Shown in pieces: positions 32,958 to 33,049 of a DNA stretch of 33,049 bases. This DNA comes from Acinetobacter sp. A2 (GTDB lineage: Bacteria > Pseudomonadota > Gammaproteobacteria > Pseudomonadales > Moraxellaceae). The stretch covers positions 1 to 33,049 of the forward strand of contig NZ_JAAZQX010000027.1 of the NCBI RefSeq assembly GCF_012371325.1, given 5' to 3'. Within the stretch, counting starts at the first letter, position 1, and every line of letters begins with the position of its first letter. The notes below the pieces were generated by a model. It was not told the origin of the DNA. It did not search any database and saw only the letters and a program-made list of their open reading frames with translations. The position numbers and the translations under genes are program-made.

Positions 32958-33049
32958 GTTTTTATTTTGGAACTCTGTACACGACAAATTTCACAGAACC
33001 CTTATCCTATCAGGATTCTGCTTTCTTAAAATTGCCAAAATTTCCTTAA

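Overview
The window looks like chromosomal core genome of an Acinetobacter (Moraxellaceae) or close relative. This rests on the AT-rich coding style, the gene families recognised (RapA, RluA, HemL, DusB, SlyD and a FabR/DesT-linked desaturase operon in Acinetobacter-like form) and the absence of phage or plasmid gene blocks. Species assignment is inference. There is no rRNA, tRNA, CRISPR array or intact insertion sequence.

Layout. 1-4.9 kb: a small lipoprotein, a nitronate monooxygenase-type flavoprotein, DusB, then a DUF1615-like lipoprotein overlapping a HAD-IB phosphatase. 5.0-8.0 kb: a fatty-acid desaturase and its ferredoxin-type reductase, divergent from a FabR/DesT-type TetR regulator. 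Two matching palindromes lie over the desaturase promoter. 8.2-12.4 kb: a small unknown protein, then rapA and rluA. 12.5-13.9 kb: an EntB-like protein with an intact carrier domain but an eroded isochorismatase half, then a gene-poor stretch with a broken gene and a direct repeat. 13.9-16.4 kb: a GlcG/HbpS-like protein, hemL and thiE. 16.4-17.06 kb: non-coding, with a strong structured RNA candidate resembling C4 antisense RNA. 17.06-22.06 kb: an Mpo1-like membrane protein, two tandem 488-aa CYTH-CHAD paralogues, an unknown protein and a DUF3144-like protein. 22.2-28.9 kb: an amidohydrolase, an M16 peptidase, a PhzF-family protein, an M23 lipoprotein and RluE with a long basic tail. 28.9-33.0 kb: an M61 glycyl aminopeptidase with PDZ, a PBP5/6-type D,D-carboxypeptidase and SlyD.

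How genes work together. The clearest functional unit is the desaturase operon: desaturase, electron donor and repressor, for tuning membrane unsaturation. RNA maintenance recurs (DusB, RluA, RluE, RapA). Envelope and peptidoglycan functions recur (M23 lipoprotein, D,D-carboxypeptidase, DUF1615-like lipoprotein, M16). HemL and ThiE supply tetrapyrrole and thiamine.

Most notable for follow-up: (i) the CYTH-CHAD pair, where one copy has lost nearly all basic and histidine residues of the CHAD domain while keeping its hydrophobic pattern; (ii) the orphan carrier protein with a catalytically eroded isochorismatase domain; (iii) the C4-like RNA hairpin with an adjacent inverted repeat; (iv) the double operator in the desaturase control region. 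Many terminators are clear hairpins with T-tracts, so transcription units can be read well.
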